NCBI RefSeq assembly: GCF_029813775.1
Contig: NZ_JARVKW010000017.1
Span: 1-64,000, forward strand
Source of the DNA: Streptomyces sp. DH24
GTDB taxonomy: Bacteria > Actinomycetota > Actinomycetes > Streptomycetales > Streptomycetaceae
DNA: 64,000 nt
Direction: 5' to 3'
Notes under the pieces: model-generated
Seen by the model: the letters and a program-made list of their open reading frames with translations, nothing else
Database searches by the model: none
Told to the model about the DNA's origin: nothing
Translations under genes and position numbers: made by a program
Part shown: piece after piece, positions 9,301-16,685 of the stretch
Layout of the letters: each line of letters begins with the position of its first letter
How positions within the stretch are numbered: the first letter of the stretch is position 1

Positions 9301-9859
9301 CGACGACGGACGCCTTGGTCTGGAGCAGGTCCTGCGTGGTCTCCACGAGCAGCGCGTCGGCGCCGCCGGCGAGCAGGCCCTCGGCGTTTCGCTGGTAGGC
9401 GTCGCGGATCGCGGCGTACGTGGTGTGGCCGAGGGTGGGGAGCTTGGTGCCGGGGCCCATGGAGCCGAGCACCCAGCGCTGCTGTCCGGTCCGCTCGGTG
9501 AACTCGTCGGCGACCTCGCGGGCGATGCGGGCGCCGGCCTCGGACAGCTCGACGATCCGGTCGGCGATGTCGTACTCGCCGAGGGCGGCGAGGTTGGCGC
9601 CGAAGGTGTTGGTCTCCACGCAGTCCACGCCGGCGGCGTAGTACTCGGTGTGGACCGAGCGGACGATGTCGGGCCGGGTGACGTTCAGGATCTCGTTGCA
9701 GCCTTCGAGGTTCTCGAAGTCCTCCAGCGTCGGGTCCTGGGCCTGGAGCATGGTGCCCATCGCTCCGTCGGCGACCACCACACGGGTGGCGAGTGCCTCG
9801 CGGAGGGCGGACGCGCGGGTCCGGCTGTCGGCGGTAGGGGTCGGCGGCAACGAGGCCAT
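6341..9859 (-). CDS. metH: Cobalamin-dependent methionine synthase
   Basis: Transfers a methyl group from 5-methyltetrahydrofolate to homocysteine through cobalamin, the last step of methionine synthesis. 1172 aa from the chosen ATG, the usual full length. Domains in order: homocysteine S-methyltransferase (VVADGAMGTMLQ near 28, zinc Cys in LNCATGP and VGGCCGTTPEHL), pterin-binding domain (AIGERTNANGSKKFREAML), cobalamin-binding domain with GDVHDIGKN whose His ligates cobalt, and a C-terminal activation domain (FKGQWGLKQA ... PSLGYGACPD-like end). Another in-frame ATG lies 84 bases upstream, but AAAGGGAG sits just before the ATG at 9859. No cobalamin riboswitch consensus was recognised in the leader. 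Confidence 0.97.
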   Translation of the reverse strand: MASLPPTPTADSRTRASALREALATRVVVADGAMGTMLQAQDPTLEDFENLEGCNEILNVTRPDIVRSVHTEYYAAGVDCVETNTFGANLAALGEYDIADRIVELSEAGARIAREVADEFTERTGQQRWVLGSMGPGTKLPTLGHTTYAAIRDAYQRNAEGLLAGGADALLVETTQDLLQTKASVVAARRAMEATGHDVPLIVSVTVETTGTMLLGSEIGAALTALEPLGIDMIGLNCATGPAEMSEHLRYLARHARVPLSCMPNAGLPVLTSDGAHYPLTAPELAQAQENFVRDYGLSLVGGCCGTTPEHLRQVVERVRDLAPGERSPQPEPGAASLYQTVPFRQDTSYLAIGERTNANGSKKFREAMLEARWDDCVEMAREQIREGAHMLDLCVDYVGRDGVADMAELAGRFATASTLPIVLDSTEVDVLRAGLEKLGGRAVINSVNYEDGDGPESRFAKVTKLAQEHGAALIALTIDEEGQARTAEKKVEIAERLIADLTGNWGIHEEDILVDCLTFTICTGQEESRKDGIATIEGIRELKRRHPRVQTTLGLSNISFGLNPAARILLNSVFLDECVKAGLDSAIVHASKILPIARFSEEEVRTALDLIYDRRSEGYDPLQKLMALFEGATAKSLKAGKAEELAALPLDERLKRRIIDGERNGLEADLDEALRTRPALDIVNETLLDGMKVVGELFGSGQMQLPFVLQSAEVMKTAVAHLEPHMEKVEGDEAGKGTIVLATVRGDVHDIGKNLVDIILSNNGYNVVNLGIKQPVSAILEAAEEHRADVIGMSGLLVKSTVIMKENLEELNARDLAAKYPVILGGAALTRAYVEQDLHEIYDGEVRYARDAFEGLRLMDALIGIKRGVPGAKLPELRQRRVRAATVEVEERPAEGAVRSDVATDNPVPEPPFWGTRVIKGIQLKEYASWLDEGALFKGQWGLKQARTGDGPTYEELVETEGRPRLRGLLDRLQTDNLLEAAVVYGYFPCVSKDDDLIILDEQGNERTRFTFPRQRRGRRLCLADFFRPEESGETDVVGLQVVTVGSRIGEETARLFEANAYRDYLELHGLSVQLAEALAEYWHARVRGELGFAGEDPAEMEDMFALKYRGARFSLGYGACPDLEDRAKIAGLLEPERIGVRLSEEFQLHPEQSTDAIVIHHPEAKYFNAR

Positions 9860-10095
9860 GAAAGGGCTCCCTTTGATGCGACGGCTGTCGGCTTTGCGTC
9901 TGTCCGCAGAGAGCTCACGTGGAACTCCCGGGCGGTGACGCACGTCGCCAGGGTAGCCGGGACCGGGGGCCGATGGTCAGAGGGTCCACAGGCCGGACGA
10001 GGATGGCGGGCGGCGCGGCGTCCGGACAGGCTGCGGGGTGGCGGACGGCGTAACACGAATTGGCCGACCATTAGCGGCAGGTCGGCATGGACCGG

Positions 10096-10117
10096 TAGTG
10101 TTCGGCATTGCCGAACA
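10096..10117 (+). promoter_or_regulatory. GylR operator overlapping the gylR -10 region
   Basis: TGTTCGGCATTGCCGAACA at 10099-10117 is a perfect 9-bp inverted repeat around one central base. A TAGTGT (10096-10101) overlaps its left edge and could be the gylR -10, so binding would block transcription. A shorter related sequence GGTCGGCAT at 10080-10088 may be an auxiliary half-site. A 16/19 match lies upstream of glpF. Autoregulation by GylR is known for the S. coelicolor glycerol operon; assigning this exact site to GylR is inference. Confidence 0.7.
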
Positions 10118-10169
10118 GCGGCAGCGACGTCGCGGGTCGACGGTCGAAGGGGACGGAGGCAGGACGGCG

Positions 10170-10934
10170 ATGGCACGGAACATCCAGTCGCTCGAACGGG
10201 CGGCCGCGATGCTGCGGCTGCTCGGGGGCGGCGAGCGGCGGCTCGGCCTGTCGGACATCGCCTCGTCCCTGGGCCTCGCCAAGGGCACCGCCCACGGAAT
10301 CCTGCGCACCCTCCAGCAGGAGGGCTTCGTCGAGCAGGACGAGGCCTCCGGTCGCTACCAGCTGGGCGCCGAGCTGCTGCGGCTGGGCACGACCTACCTC
10401 GACGTGCACGAACTGCGGGCGCGGGCCCTGGTCTGGACGGACGACCTGGCCCGGTCAAGCGGCGAGAGCGTGTACCTGGGCGTCCTGCACCAGCAGGGCG
10501 TCCTCATCGTGCACCACGTCTTCCGGCCCGACGACAGCCGCCAGGTCCTGGAGATCGGGGCCATGCAGCCGCTGCACTCCACGGCCCTCGGCAAGGTCCT
10601 GTCGGCCTACGACCCGGTGGCGCACAGCGAGGCCCTGGAGGCCGACCGCAAGGCGTTCACCGACCGGACCGTCTGCGACCTGGAGAGTTTCGAGCAGATC
10701 CTCGACATGACACGCGCGCGGGGCTACGCGGCGGACGTCGAGGAGACCTGGGAGGGCGTCGCGTCGGTCGCCGCCCCCATCCACGACCGGCGCCGCATGC
10801 CGGTCGGCTCGGTCGGCATCACGGGCGCCGTGGAGCGGCTGTGCCGGGACGGGGAGCTGCGCCCCGAGCTGATCGCCGCGGTGCGCGACTGCGCCCGCGC
10901 GGTTTCCCGGGACCTGGGTGCCGGGCGGTTCTGA
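10170..10934 (+). CDS. gylR: IclR-family glycerol operon regulator GylR
   Basis: Transcriptional repressor of the glycerol catabolic genes directly downstream, 254 aa. The N-terminal winged helix-turn-helix (about 6-60) contains RLGLSDIASSLGLAKGTAHG; the C-terminal IclR effector domain (about 75-250) contains QPLHSTALGKVLSAY and the GYAADVEETWEGVASVAAPI segment. The ATG at 10170 was chosen because the translation then opens with MARNIQSLERAAAMLRLL, the standard family start; an in-frame extension from 10038 would span the operator. Position and the shared operator before glpF support GylR. In S. coelicolor the inducer is glycerol 3-phosphate. Confidence 0.93.
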   Translation: MARNIQSLERAAAMLRLLGGGERRLGLSDIASSLGLAKGTAHGILRTLQQEGFVEQDEASGRYQLGAELLRLGTTYLDVHELRARALVWTDDLARSSGESVYLGVLHQQGVLIVHHVFRPDDSRQVLEIGAMQPLHSTALGKVLSAYDPVAHSEALEADRKAFTDRTVCDLESFEQILDMTRARGYAADVEETWEGVASVAAPIHDRRRMPVGSVGITGAVERLCRDGELRPELIAAVRDCARAVSRDLGAGRF

Positions 10935-10960
10935 AGCACGTCCCGCTGGGCAGGGTGAGA

Positions 10961-10984
10961 CCGGAACGCCGCACGGCGTTCCGG
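10961..10984 (+). terminator. Hairpin after gylR
   Basis: CCGGAACGCCG and CGGCGTTCCGG form an 11-bp perfect inverted repeat separated by CA. There is no T-run, as is common for terminators in high-GC actinobacteria. Confidence 0.5.
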
Positions 10985-11142
10985 CCGGCGTCGCGTCCGG
11001 ACGCCGGCCGGGGCAGGCACCCGAGGCACGGGGGCGCCGCGGACCACGGGGATCGATAGCACACGACGATCAATAACGATCGTGTTTTCGATTACAGAGC
11101 CCTTGACGCACGCGTGACGCCACAGCGAGACTCCACGTCCAT

Positions 11143-11161
11143 CGGTCGGCATTGTCGAACA
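11143..11161 (+). promoter_or_regulatory. GylR-type operator upstream of glpF
   Basis: CGGTCGGCATTGTCGAACA matches the perfect palindrome before gylR at 16 of 19 positions. It lies about 130 bases before the glpF start and about 20 before a TAGAGT. A repressor bound here would cover the promoter of the glpF-glpK-glpD operon. Confidence 0.65.
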
Positions 11162-11291
11162 CCTACCGGCAATACGCGTTAGAGTGTGGCAACGCCAAGG
11201 GCCGGCATCGCTCTCATCACCTGAGGGCGCCAGAACTCCCGGAGGGACCCGGGGTTCGGCTTCCCCTGGACGAAGGACAAAGGAGTCGCGG

Positions 11292-12086
11292 GTGTCCAGC
11301 TCCGACATCTTCATCGGCGAGACCATCGGTACCGCCATACTCATCCTGCTCGGCGGCGGCGTCTGCGCCGCCGTGACGCTGAAGGCCTCCAAGGCCCGCA
11401 ACGCCGGTTGGCTCGCCATCGCCTTCGGGTGGGGCTTCGCCGTCATGACGGCGGTGTACATCTCCGGGCCGCTGTCCGGCGCCCACCTCAACCCGGCCGT
11501 CACGTTCGCGCTCGCCATCAAGGACGGCGAGTGGGGCGACGTGCCGGTCTACTTCGCCGGCCAGTTCCTCGGTGCCATGATCGGCGCGGCGCTGGTCTGG
11601 GTGGCCTACTACGGCCAGTTCCTCGCCCACCTCACCGACCGGGAGATCGTCGGCGGCCCCGGCGCGCAGGACACCGCGGCCAAGGCCGTCGAGGCCCAGG
11701 AGAAGGGCGCGGGCCCGGTCCTGGGCATCTTCTCCACCGGCCCCGAGGTCCGTAACCCGGTGCTGAACCTCCTCACGGAGATCATCGGCACGGTCGTCCT
11801 GCTGCTCGCGGTCCTCACCCAGGGCCTCAACGCCGAGGGCGACGGCCTCGGCGTGCTGGGCGGCCTGATCACCGCCCTCGTGGTGGTGTCGATCGGTCTG
11901 TCCCTCGGCGGCCCGACCGGCTACGCGATCAACCCGGCCCGCGACCTCGGCCCGCGCATCGTGCACGCCCTGCTCCCCCTGCCCAACAAGGGCGGCTCCG
12001 ACTGGAGCTACTCCTGGGTCCCGGTGGTCGGTCCGCTGATCGGCGGAGCCATAGCGGCGGGCATCTACAACGTCGCCTTCGCGTGA
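11292..12086 (+). CDS. glpF: Glycerol uptake facilitator (aquaglyceroporin)
   Basis: Channel for glycerol entry in the MIP/aquaporin family, 264 aa. Both half-helix signatures are present: HLNPAVTF after the second membrane segment and AINPARDLGPR near the C-terminus, the latter with the Asp after NPAR typical of glycerol facilitators. Six hydrophobic segments are evident (for example GTAILILLGGGVCAAVTL). A polar insertion around residues 113-150 (EIVGGPGAQDTAAKAVEAQE) separates the halves. The GTG at 11292 is preceded by AAGGAG; a longer reading frame upstream has no comparable signal. First gene of the glpF-glpK-glpD operon, about 90 bases before glpK. Confidence 0.95.
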   Translation: MSSSDIFIGETIGTAILILLGGGVCAAVTLKASKARNAGWLAIAFGWGFAVMTAVYISGPLSGAHLNPAVTFALAIKDGEWGDVPVYFAGQFLGAMIGAALVWVAYYGQFLAHLTDREIVGGPGAQDTAAKAVEAQEKGAGPVLGIFSTGPEVRNPVLNLLTEIIGTVVLLLAVLTQGLNAEGDGLGVLGGLITALVVVSIGLSLGGPTGYAINPARDLGPRIVHALLPLPNKGGSDWSYSWVPVVGPLIGGAIAAGIYNVAFA

Positions 12087-12177
12087 GCATCATCTCCGGG
12101 AGCCGTCCGGCTCCCCCGAAGGCACCGCCATTCGCCGCAGACACCGCCCCTCACCACGGAATCCCCAGGAGCACACA

Positions 12178-13716
12178 GTGACCGACGCGCACACCGCCGG
12201 CCCGTTCATCGCGGCCATCGACCAGGGCACGACCTCCAGCCGCTGCATCGTCTTCGACCGCGACGGACGCATCGTCTCCGTCGACCAGAAGGAGCACGAG
12301 CAGATCTTCCCGAAGCCGGGCTGGGTCGAGCACAACGCCACCGAGATCTGGACGAACGTCCAGGAGGTCGTCGCCGGAGCCGTCGCCAAGGCCGGCATCA
12401 CCCGCGACGACATCAAGGCCATCGGCATCACCAACCAGCGCGAGACCACCGTGCTGTGGGACAGGAACACCGGTGAGCCCGTCCACAACGCCATCGTCTG
12501 GCAGGACACCCGCACCGACGCCCTGTGCAGGGAACTCGGCCGCAACGTCGGCCAGGACCGCTTCCGCCGCGAGACCGGCCTGCCGCTGGCCTCCTACTTC
12601 GCCGGCCCCAAGGCCCGCTGGCTGCTCGACAACGTCGACGGCCTCAAGGAGCGCGCCGAGGCGGGCGACATCCTCTTCGGCACCATGGACAGCTGGGTCA
12701 TCTGGAACCTGACCGGCGGCACGGACGGCGGCAAGCACGTCACCGACGTCACCAACGCCTCCCGCACCATGCTGATGAACCTCCACACCATGGAGTGGGA
12801 CGACCGCATCTGCGAGTCCATCGGCGTGCCGAAGCAGATCCTCCCCGAGATCCGCTCCTCCGCCGAGGTCTACGGCGAGATCACCGGCGGCAAGCTGGGC
12901 GACCTGCTCGGCGGCATCCCGGTCGCCTCCGCGCTCGGCGACCAGCAGGCGGCGCTGTTCGGCCAGACCTGCTTCGCCGAGGGCGAGACCAAGTCGACGT
13001 ACGGCACCGGCACCTTCATGGTGATGAACACCGGCGACAAGATCATCAACTCCTACAGCGGGCTGCTGACCACCGTCGGCTACAAGATCGGCGACCAGGA
13101 CACGGTCTACGCCCTGGAGGGCTCGATCGCCGTCACCGGTTCGCTGGTTCAGTGGATGCGCGACCAGATGGGGCTGATCTCCACCGCCGCCGAGATCGAG
13201 ACGCTCGCGCTCTCCGTCGAGGACAACGGCGGCGCCTACTTCGTACCGGCCTTCTCCGGCCTGTTCGCCCCGTACTGGCGCTCCGACGCCCGCGGGGTGA
13301 TCGCCGGCCTGACCCGGTACGTCACCAAGGCGCACCTCGCGCGCGCCGTGCTGGAGGCCACCGCCTGGCAGACGCGGGAGATCGCCGACGCCATGACCAA
13401 GGACTCCGGCGTGGAGCTGGCCGCCCTCAAGGTCGACGGCGGCATGACCTCCAACAACCTGCTGATGCAGACGCTCGCCGACTTCGTGGACGCCCCGGTG
13501 GTGCGCCCGATGGTCGCGGAGACCACCTGCCTCGGCGCCGCCTACGCCGCCGGTCTCGCCGTCGGCTTCTGGAACAGCACCGACGACCTGCGCGCCAACT
13601 GGCGGCGGGCCGCCGAGTGGACCCCACGCATGGACGCGGAAAAGCGCGACCGTGAGTACAAGAACTGGCTCAAGGCCGTCGAGCGGACCATGGGCTGGCT
13701 CGAGGACGAGGAGTAA
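12178..13716 (+). CDS. glpK: Glycerol kinase
   Basis: Phosphorylates glycerol to sn-glycerol 3-phosphate with ATP, trapping it in the cytoplasm and making the GylR inducer. 512 aa, typical FGGY-kinase length. The N-terminal phosphate-binding loop is AIDQGTTSSRCIVFD (12-26); the substrate region holds GITNQRETTVLWD and IVWQDTRT; the C-terminal ATPase half has GTGTFMVMNTG and KVDGGMTSNNLLMQ. The GTG start at 12178 follows CAGGAGCAC. It is eight bases upstream of glpD, so the two are almost certainly cotranscribed. Confidence 0.97.
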   Translation: MTDAHTAGPFIAAIDQGTTSSRCIVFDRDGRIVSVDQKEHEQIFPKPGWVEHNATEIWTNVQEVVAGAVAKAGITRDDIKAIGITNQRETTVLWDRNTGEPVHNAIVWQDTRTDALCRELGRNVGQDRFRRETGLPLASYFAGPKARWLLDNVDGLKERAEAGDILFGTMDSWVIWNLTGGTDGGKHVTDVTNASRTMLMNLHTMEWDDRICESIGVPKQILPEIRSSAEVYGEITGGKLGDLLGGIPVASALGDQQAALFGQTCFAEGETKSTYGTGTFMVMNTGDKIINSYSGLLTTVGYKIGDQDTVYALEGSIAVTGSLVQWMRDQMGLISTAAEIETLALSVEDNGGAYFVPAFSGLFAPYWRSDARGVIAGLTRYVTKAHLARAVLEATAWQTREIADAMTKDSGVELAALKVDGGMTSNNLLMQTLADFVDAPVVRPMVAETTCLGAAYAAGLAVGFWNSTDDLRANWRRAAEWTPRMDAEKRDREYKNWLKAVERTMGWLEDEE

Positions 13717-13724
13717 CACCCGAC

Positions 13725-15341
13725 ATGACCATTCAGCCCACCCTGCAGTCCGTGCCTGCCCTGGGCACGCGCCCGGCCCACGGCGTCGGCCCGAGCCGCG
13801 CCGAGACCCGGGAGCAGCTCGCCAAGGCGTCGTACGACCTTCTCGTGATCGGCGGCGGCATCCTCGGCATCTCCACCGCCTGGCACGCCGCGCAGGCCGG
13901 CCTCAGGGTGGCTCTGGTCGACGCCGGCGACTTCGCCGGCGCCACCTCCTCCGCCTCCTCCAAGCTCCTCCACGGCGGTCTGCGCTACCTGCAGACCGGC
14001 GCGGTGAAGCTGGTGGCGGAGAACCACTTCGAGCGCCGTGCGGTGTCCCGCCAGGTGGCCCCGCACCTGGTGAACCCGCTCACGTTCTACCTCCCCGTGT
14101 ACAAGGGCGGGCCGCACGGCGCTGCGAAGCTGGGGGCCGGTGTCTTCGCGTACTCGATGCTGTCGGCCTTCGGCGACGGCGTCGGGCACCTGCTGTCCCC
14201 GGCGAAGGCGCAGCAGGACGTGCCCGAACTGCGCACCGAGAACCTCAAGGCCGTGGCCGTGTACGGCGACGACCAGATGAACGACGCGCGCATGGCGCTG
14301 ATGACGGTCCGCGCGGCCGTCGAGGCGGGCGCGGTCGTGCTCAACCACGCCGAGGTCACCGGCCTGCGCTTCACCAGGGGCCGGGTCACCGGCGCCGAGC
14401 TGCGCGACCGGCTGTCCGGCGACGAGTTCGGCGTGAGCGCCCGCCTGGTGCTCAACGCGACCGGCCCGTGGGTCGACCACCTGCGCCGCATGGAGGACCC
14501 GAACGCGGCGCCGTCGATCCGTCTGTCGAAGGGCGCGCACCTGGTCCTGAAGCGCACCTCGCCGTGGAAGGCGGCGCTCGCCACCCCGATCGACAAGTAC
14601 CGCATCACCTTCGCCCTCCCGTGGGAGGACATGCTGCTGCTCGGCACGACCGACGAGGAGTTCGAGGGCGACCCGGCGGACGTCGCCGTCAACGACAAGG
14701 ACATAGCGCAGATCCTCGACGAGGCCGCGTTCTCCATCCGCGACCAGCAGCTCGACCGCGACCTCATCACGTACGCCTTCGCCGGTCTGCGGGTGCTGCC
14801 GGGCGGCCCCGGCGACACCGCGAAGGCCAAGCGGGAGACCGTGGTGACCGAGGGCAGGGGCGGCATGCTGTCCGTCGCCGGCGGCAAGTGGACGACGTTC
14901 CGCCACATCGGCCGTACGGTGATGCAGAAGCTCCAGGCGCTGCCGGGTCACCCGCTCGGCGACGACTTCGAACCGATCTCCGCACTGCCGAAGAAGCTGC
15001 CGCTGCCGGGTGTCGCCAACCCGCGCGCGGTCGCCCACCGGCTGCTCGTCGACAACCCGGCGCCGGGCCCGCGCATGGCCGCCGACACGGCCCGGCACCT
15101 GGCCACCCACTACGGCTCGCTGGCCTTCGACATCGCCCGCATCGCCAACGAGAGCCCGGAGCTCGGCGAGCGGGTCCACCCGGACGCCCCGGAGATCTGG
15201 GCGCAGGTCGTCTACGCCCGGGACAACGAGTGGGCCGAGACGGCCGACGACGTGCTGCGCCGCCGTACGACGCTCACGATCCGCGGCCTGGCCACCGACG
15301 AGATCCGGGCGAAGGTCCAGGGCCTGCTGGACGAGAAGTAA
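13725..15341 (+). CDS. glpD: Aerobic glycerol-3-phosphate dehydrogenase
   Basis: FAD-dependent oxidation of glycerol 3-phosphate to dihydroxyacetone phosphate, passing electrons to the respiratory chain at the inner membrane face. 538 aa. The dinucleotide-binding motif is VIGGGILGISTAWHAA (about 42-57), followed by SSASSKLLHGGLRYLQ, the GlpD signature. GGMLSVAGGKWTTFRHIG is the C-terminal FAD contact segment, and a helical cap domain closes the protein. It ends the glycerol operon; three hairpins follow the stop codon. Confidence 0.97.
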   Translation: MTIQPTLQSVPALGTRPAHGVGPSRAETREQLAKASYDLLVIGGGILGISTAWHAAQAGLRVALVDAGDFAGATSSASSKLLHGGLRYLQTGAVKLVAENHFERRAVSRQVAPHLVNPLTFYLPVYKGGPHGAAKLGAGVFAYSMLSAFGDGVGHLLSPAKAQQDVPELRTENLKAVAVYGDDQMNDARMALMTVRAAVEAGAVVLNHAEVTGLRFTRGRVTGAELRDRLSGDEFGVSARLVLNATGPWVDHLRRMEDPNAAPSIRLSKGAHLVLKRTSPWKAALATPIDKYRITFALPWEDMLLLGTTDEEFEGDPADVAVNDKDIAQILDEAAFSIRDQQLDRDLITYAFAGLRVLPGGPGDTAKAKRETVVTEGRGGMLSVAGGKWTTFRHIGRTVMQKLQALPGHPLGDDFEPISALPKKLPLPGVANPRAVAHRLLVDNPAPGPRMAADTARHLATHYGSLAFDIARIANESPELGERVHPDAPEIWAQVVYARDNEWAETADDVLRRRTTLTIRGLATDEIRAKVQGLLDEK

Positions 15342-15369
15342 CCGCGGCAGGGGTTCCGGCCCGAGGACG

Positions 15370-15453
15370 CCCACGGGCCGCCGCCCGTGGGAACGGCTCC
15401 CCCCGCACGGGGAGCCGGCGCGAGGGGCGGCTCCCCGCCGACGGAGCCGCCCC
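15370..15453 (+). terminator. Three tandem hairpins ending the glycerol operon
   Basis: Three inverted repeats follow one another: CCCACGGG/CCCGTGGG (15370-15391), CGGCTCCCC/GGGGAGCCG (15394-15417) and GGGGCGGCTCC/GGAGCCGCCCC (15424-15453, followed by TT). The last is the best terminator. The rest of the 290-base gap to parJ holds nothing obvious. Confidence 0.7.
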
Positions 15454-15631
15454 TTCCGCATGTCCGCGGATCCGCGGGCGATCTCTCCTTGAGCGAACGG
15501 GCCCCGGGTGTTCCGGGGCGGTGGCCGGGGCAGTGATGGGGGCACTGCCCCGTGCGAGGGGGCTGCGGGCGCCCGCGCGCCACGCCGTAAGGTTGGGGCG
15601 TACGTGAGGGCACGTCGGAAGGAGGCACTGG

Positions 15632-16627
15632 GTGATCGAGCTCGAGGGGGTTCCCGAGCTGATCGACCCGGTCATGGTGGCCGCGTTCGAGGGCTGGAAC
15701 GATGCCGGCGACGCCGCCTCCACCGCGGTCGCGCATCTTGAACGGGAATGGAAGGGCGAGGTGTTCGCGGCGCTGGACGCCGAGGACTACTACGACTTCC
15801 AGGTGAACCGCCCCACGGTGTGGATGGACGCCGGCGTCCGGAAGATCACGTGGCCGACGACCCGGCTGTCGGTGGTGCGGGTCGGCGGTGACAAACCGCG
15901 CGACCTCGTCCTGGTCCGGGGCATCGAACCGTCCATGCGCTGGCGGTCGTTCTGCAACGAACTGCTCGGCTTCGCCCATGAGCTGGGCGTCGAGCTGGTG
16001 GTCGTGCTGGGCGCCCTGCTGGGCGACACCCCGCACACGCGTCCGGTGCCGATCAGCGGGACGACGTCCGATCCGGACCTGGCGCGCCGGATGGACCTGG
16101 AGGAGACCAAGTACGAAGGGCCCACGGGCATCGTCGGCGTCCTGCAGGAGGCCTGCACGCACGCCGGCGTTCCGGCCGTGTCGCTGTGGGCCGCCGTCCC
16201 GCACTACGTGTCGCAGCCGCCGAACCCGAAGGCGACGCTGGCCCTCCTGAACCGCCTGGAGGACCTGATCGACGTGCGCATCCCGCTGGGCGAGCTGCCC
16301 GAGGACGCGCGCGCCTGGCAGGTGGGCGTGGACCAGCTGGCCGCCGAGGACAGCGAGGTCGCCGAGTACGTGCAGACGCTGGAGGAGGCCCGCGACACCG
16401 CGGAGCTGCCGGAGGCCTCCGGCGAGGCGATCGCCCGCGAGTTCGAGCGGTACCTGCGGCGCCGGGACGGCTCCGGTCCTACGGGACCGGCCGGGCACGC
16501 CACCGCGGAGGGCGGCGACGGCCCGCCGGGCGCGCCGTACCTGCGGGACAACCCGAGCGGTCGTACGCGGCCCCCGAGACCGCCGAAGGCGGGCGGCTCC
16601 GACGACGAGGACCCGGCGGAGGACTGA
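15632..16627 (+). CDS. parJ: PAC2-family protein, ParJ-like ParA regulator
   Basis: 331-aa protein with a PAC2 (proteasome assembly chaperone 2) fold over about residues 15-270: it opens VPELIDPVMVAAFEGWNDAG and contains LVLVRGIEPSMRWRSFCNEL and VVVLGALLGDTPHTRPVPI. The tail (about 285-331) is disordered and Gly/Pro/Arg-rich. In S. coelicolor the gene next to the mycothiol ligase gene (SCO1662) was named ParJ, an actinobacterial protein that binds ParA and affects its polymerisation during sporulation septation. That function is carried over by context and family, not proven by motifs. The GTG start follows GGAAGGAGG. The gene converges with mshC across a strong terminator. Confidence 0.85.
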   Translation: MIELEGVPELIDPVMVAAFEGWNDAGDAASTAVAHLEREWKGEVFAALDAEDYYDFQVNRPTVWMDAGVRKITWPTTRLSVVRVGGDKPRDLVLVRGIEPSMRWRSFCNELLGFAHELGVELVVVLGALLGDTPHTRPVPISGTTSDPDLARRMDLEETKYEGPTGIVGVLQEACTHAGVPAVSLWAAVPHYVSQPPNPKATLALLNRLEDLIDVRIPLGELPEDARAWQVGVDQLAAEDSEVAEYVQTLEEARDTAELPEASGEAIAREFERYLRRRDGSGPTGPAGHATAEGGDGPPGAPYLRDNPSGRTRPPRPPKAGGSDDEDPAED

Positions 16628-16631
16628 GCGG

Positions 16632-16682
16632 GGCACAAGGAAGGGGCGGTGCGCTGCCGGCGCACCGCCCCTTCCTTGTGCC
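16632..16682. terminator. 22-bp bidirectional terminator between parJ and mshC
   Basis: The arms 16632-16653 and 16661-16682 are perfectly complementary over 22 bp (core GGAAGGGGCGGTGCG), with a 7-base loop. The right arm stops three bases from the mshC stop codon, so one hairpin serves both convergent genes. Confidence 0.9.
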
Positions 16683-16685
16683 TGC

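Larger units (their letters stand above)
10935..11291. other. gylR-glpF intergenic regulatory region
   Basis: This 357-base region holds a gylR terminator hairpin (10961-10984), an AT-richer stretch with an interrupted inverted repeat ACACGA...TCGTGT (11061-11085), a GylR-type operator (11143-11161) and a TAGAGT (11180-11185) that may be the glpF -10. No gene is seen. Confidence 0.6.

Noticed and set aside
9860..10098. Cobalamin or SAH riboswitch upstream of metH
   Set aside because: No B12-box or comparable conserved core could be found in the leader by eye.
6371..11059. Very long open frame antisense to metH and running into gylR
   Set aside because: It is the mirror of strong GC3 bias in metH; the protein is Gly/Val/Leu/Asp-rich low complexity without any family motif.
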